Positions 6,013 through 6,443 of a stretch of DNA of 6,443 nucleotides are shown piece by piece. This DNA is from Deltaproteobacteria bacterium (GTDB lineage: Bacteria > Desulfobacterota > Desulfobacteria > Desulfobacterales > JAFDFH01). The first letter of the stretch is position 1, and every line of letters starts with the position of its first letter. Under the pieces are notes generated by a model. It did not search any database. It had not been told where the DNA came from and saw only the letters and a program-made list of their open reading frames with translations. The stretch is from the NCBI GenBank assembly GCA_019309945.1, contig JAFDFH010000148.1, positions 1 to 6,443 of the forward strand, in the 5' to 3' direction. The position numbers and the translations under genes were made by a program.

Positions 6013-6443
6013 TTACAACGGAATATTTCCGTGTTTTCGCCAGACCTCCTTCCGGGGTTCTTTGTCTTTCAATAAACGTAATGCCTGTACAAACCATTTG
6101 CGAGTGTCGGCCGGATGAATAACAGCGTCGATGTACTGTCTGGAGGCCGAATAATACGGGCTGGTAATGGCGTCCTGGTATTCTTCAATCTTTTGTTGGA
6201 TAACCTTCTCCGTATCTTGCGCAGCATTGATCTCTTTGCGATATAAAATTCGAACGGCAGCCTCAGCCCCCACCATGGCGAATTCGGCCGTGGGCCAGGC
6301 AAACAATAAATCTGCGCCGCTTTCATGGCAGCACATGGCCGGTATGGCACCGCCGTAATATTTTCTAACCACACAGGTAATCATCGGAACCGTGGCCTCG
6401 GAAAAGGCATAGAGCATTTTCGCGCCATGGCGAATGATGCCCA
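6013..6443 (-). CDS. Acyl-CoA carboxylase carboxyltransferase (beta) subunit, C-terminal part only
   Basis: This is the C-terminal ~142 residues of a biotin-dependent carboxyltransferase of the PccB/MmdA family; the gene runs off the right edge of the window. The reading frame stays open from the edge, where GIIRHGAK precedes the internal Met at 6417, so that Met is not the start. Family hallmarks are GIIRHGAKMLYAFSEATVP, the RKYYGGA oxyanion-hole segment, FAWPTAEFAMVGAEAAV (biotin/acyl-CoA pocket) and the terminal RKHGNIPL, which closely matches the end of propionyl-CoA carboxylase beta chains. Members are usually about 510-520 aa, so about 370 residues lie outside. The enzyme moves a carboxyl group between biotin and an acyl-CoA in the cytoplasm, either as a carboxylase or as part of a Na+-pumping decarboxylase. 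Which acyl-CoA (propionyl, methylmalonyl, glutaconyl, methylcrotonyl) cannot be settled from this fragment. It lies 78 nt upstream of the dehydratase, so the two may be co-transcribed. Confidence 0.93.
   Translation of the reverse strand, partial: GIIRHGAKMLYAFSEATVPMITCVVRKYYGGAIPAMCCHESGADLLFAWPTAEFAMVGAEAAVRILYRKEINAAQDTEKVIQQKIEEYQDAITSPYYSASRQYIDAVIHPADTRKWFVQALRLLKDKEPRKEVWRKHGNIPL

Noticed and set aside
1..6443. tRNA, rRNA, CRISPR array or complete insertion sequence
   Set aside because: No cloverleaf, spaced direct-repeat series or transposase reading frame was found on either strand.

Overview
The window looks like a chromosomal segment of a strictly anaerobic bacterium, most likely a Desulfobacterota (sulfate-reducer type) lineage. 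This is inferred from the genes present: an oxygen-sensitive 4-hydroxybutyryl-CoA dehydratase, a biotin-dependent acyl-CoA carboxyltransferase and a free-standing four-helix-bundle (S23/IVP-type) gene remnant. The inference is moderate because there is no rRNA or other phylogenetic marker. All recognisable genes are on the minus strand, so transcription runs from right to left.

Right part (6443 to 4209), acyl-CoA metabolism. The window opens inside an acyl-CoA carboxylase carboxyltransferase subunit, of which only the C-terminal ~142 residues are present. After 78 nt and a strong Shine-Dalgarno comes abfD, a full-length 4-hydroxybutyryl-CoA dehydratase homologue (481 aa). Its FAD/[4Fe-4S] residues are conserved, but the loop carrying two cluster ligands is one residue shorter than in the characterised enzyme. 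A 97-aa protein with paired cysteines (CxxC and CxxxC) overlaps the abfD stop by 14 nt and so is probably translationally coupled to it.

Middle and left part (4018 to 537), an AAA+/VWA pair. After a 190-nt spacer come a MoxR-type ATPase of the CbbQ/NirQ/NorQ family (291 aa) and an 858-aa VWA/MIDAS protein of the CbbO/NorD type. Such pairs are known to remodel or activate metalloenzymes (Rubisco activase CbbQ-CbbO; NorQ-NorD for nitric oxide reductase). Neither Rubisco nor norCB is visible here. The nearest candidate clients are the Fe-S/flavin dehydratase and its small Cys-rich neighbour, which makes a dehydratase activation module a testable but unproven hypothesis.

Left end (536 to 1), no intact gene. 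It holds an imperfect inverted repeat pair (380-403 and 507-530) that looks like the ends of a small REP/MITE-type element, a degenerate 8-bp-periodic tract, a 7-bp-stem hairpin, and the 5' part of a four-helix-bundle gene broken by an internal deletion and frameshifts. This is a decayed, repeat-rich intergenic zone downstream of the AAA+/VWA genes.
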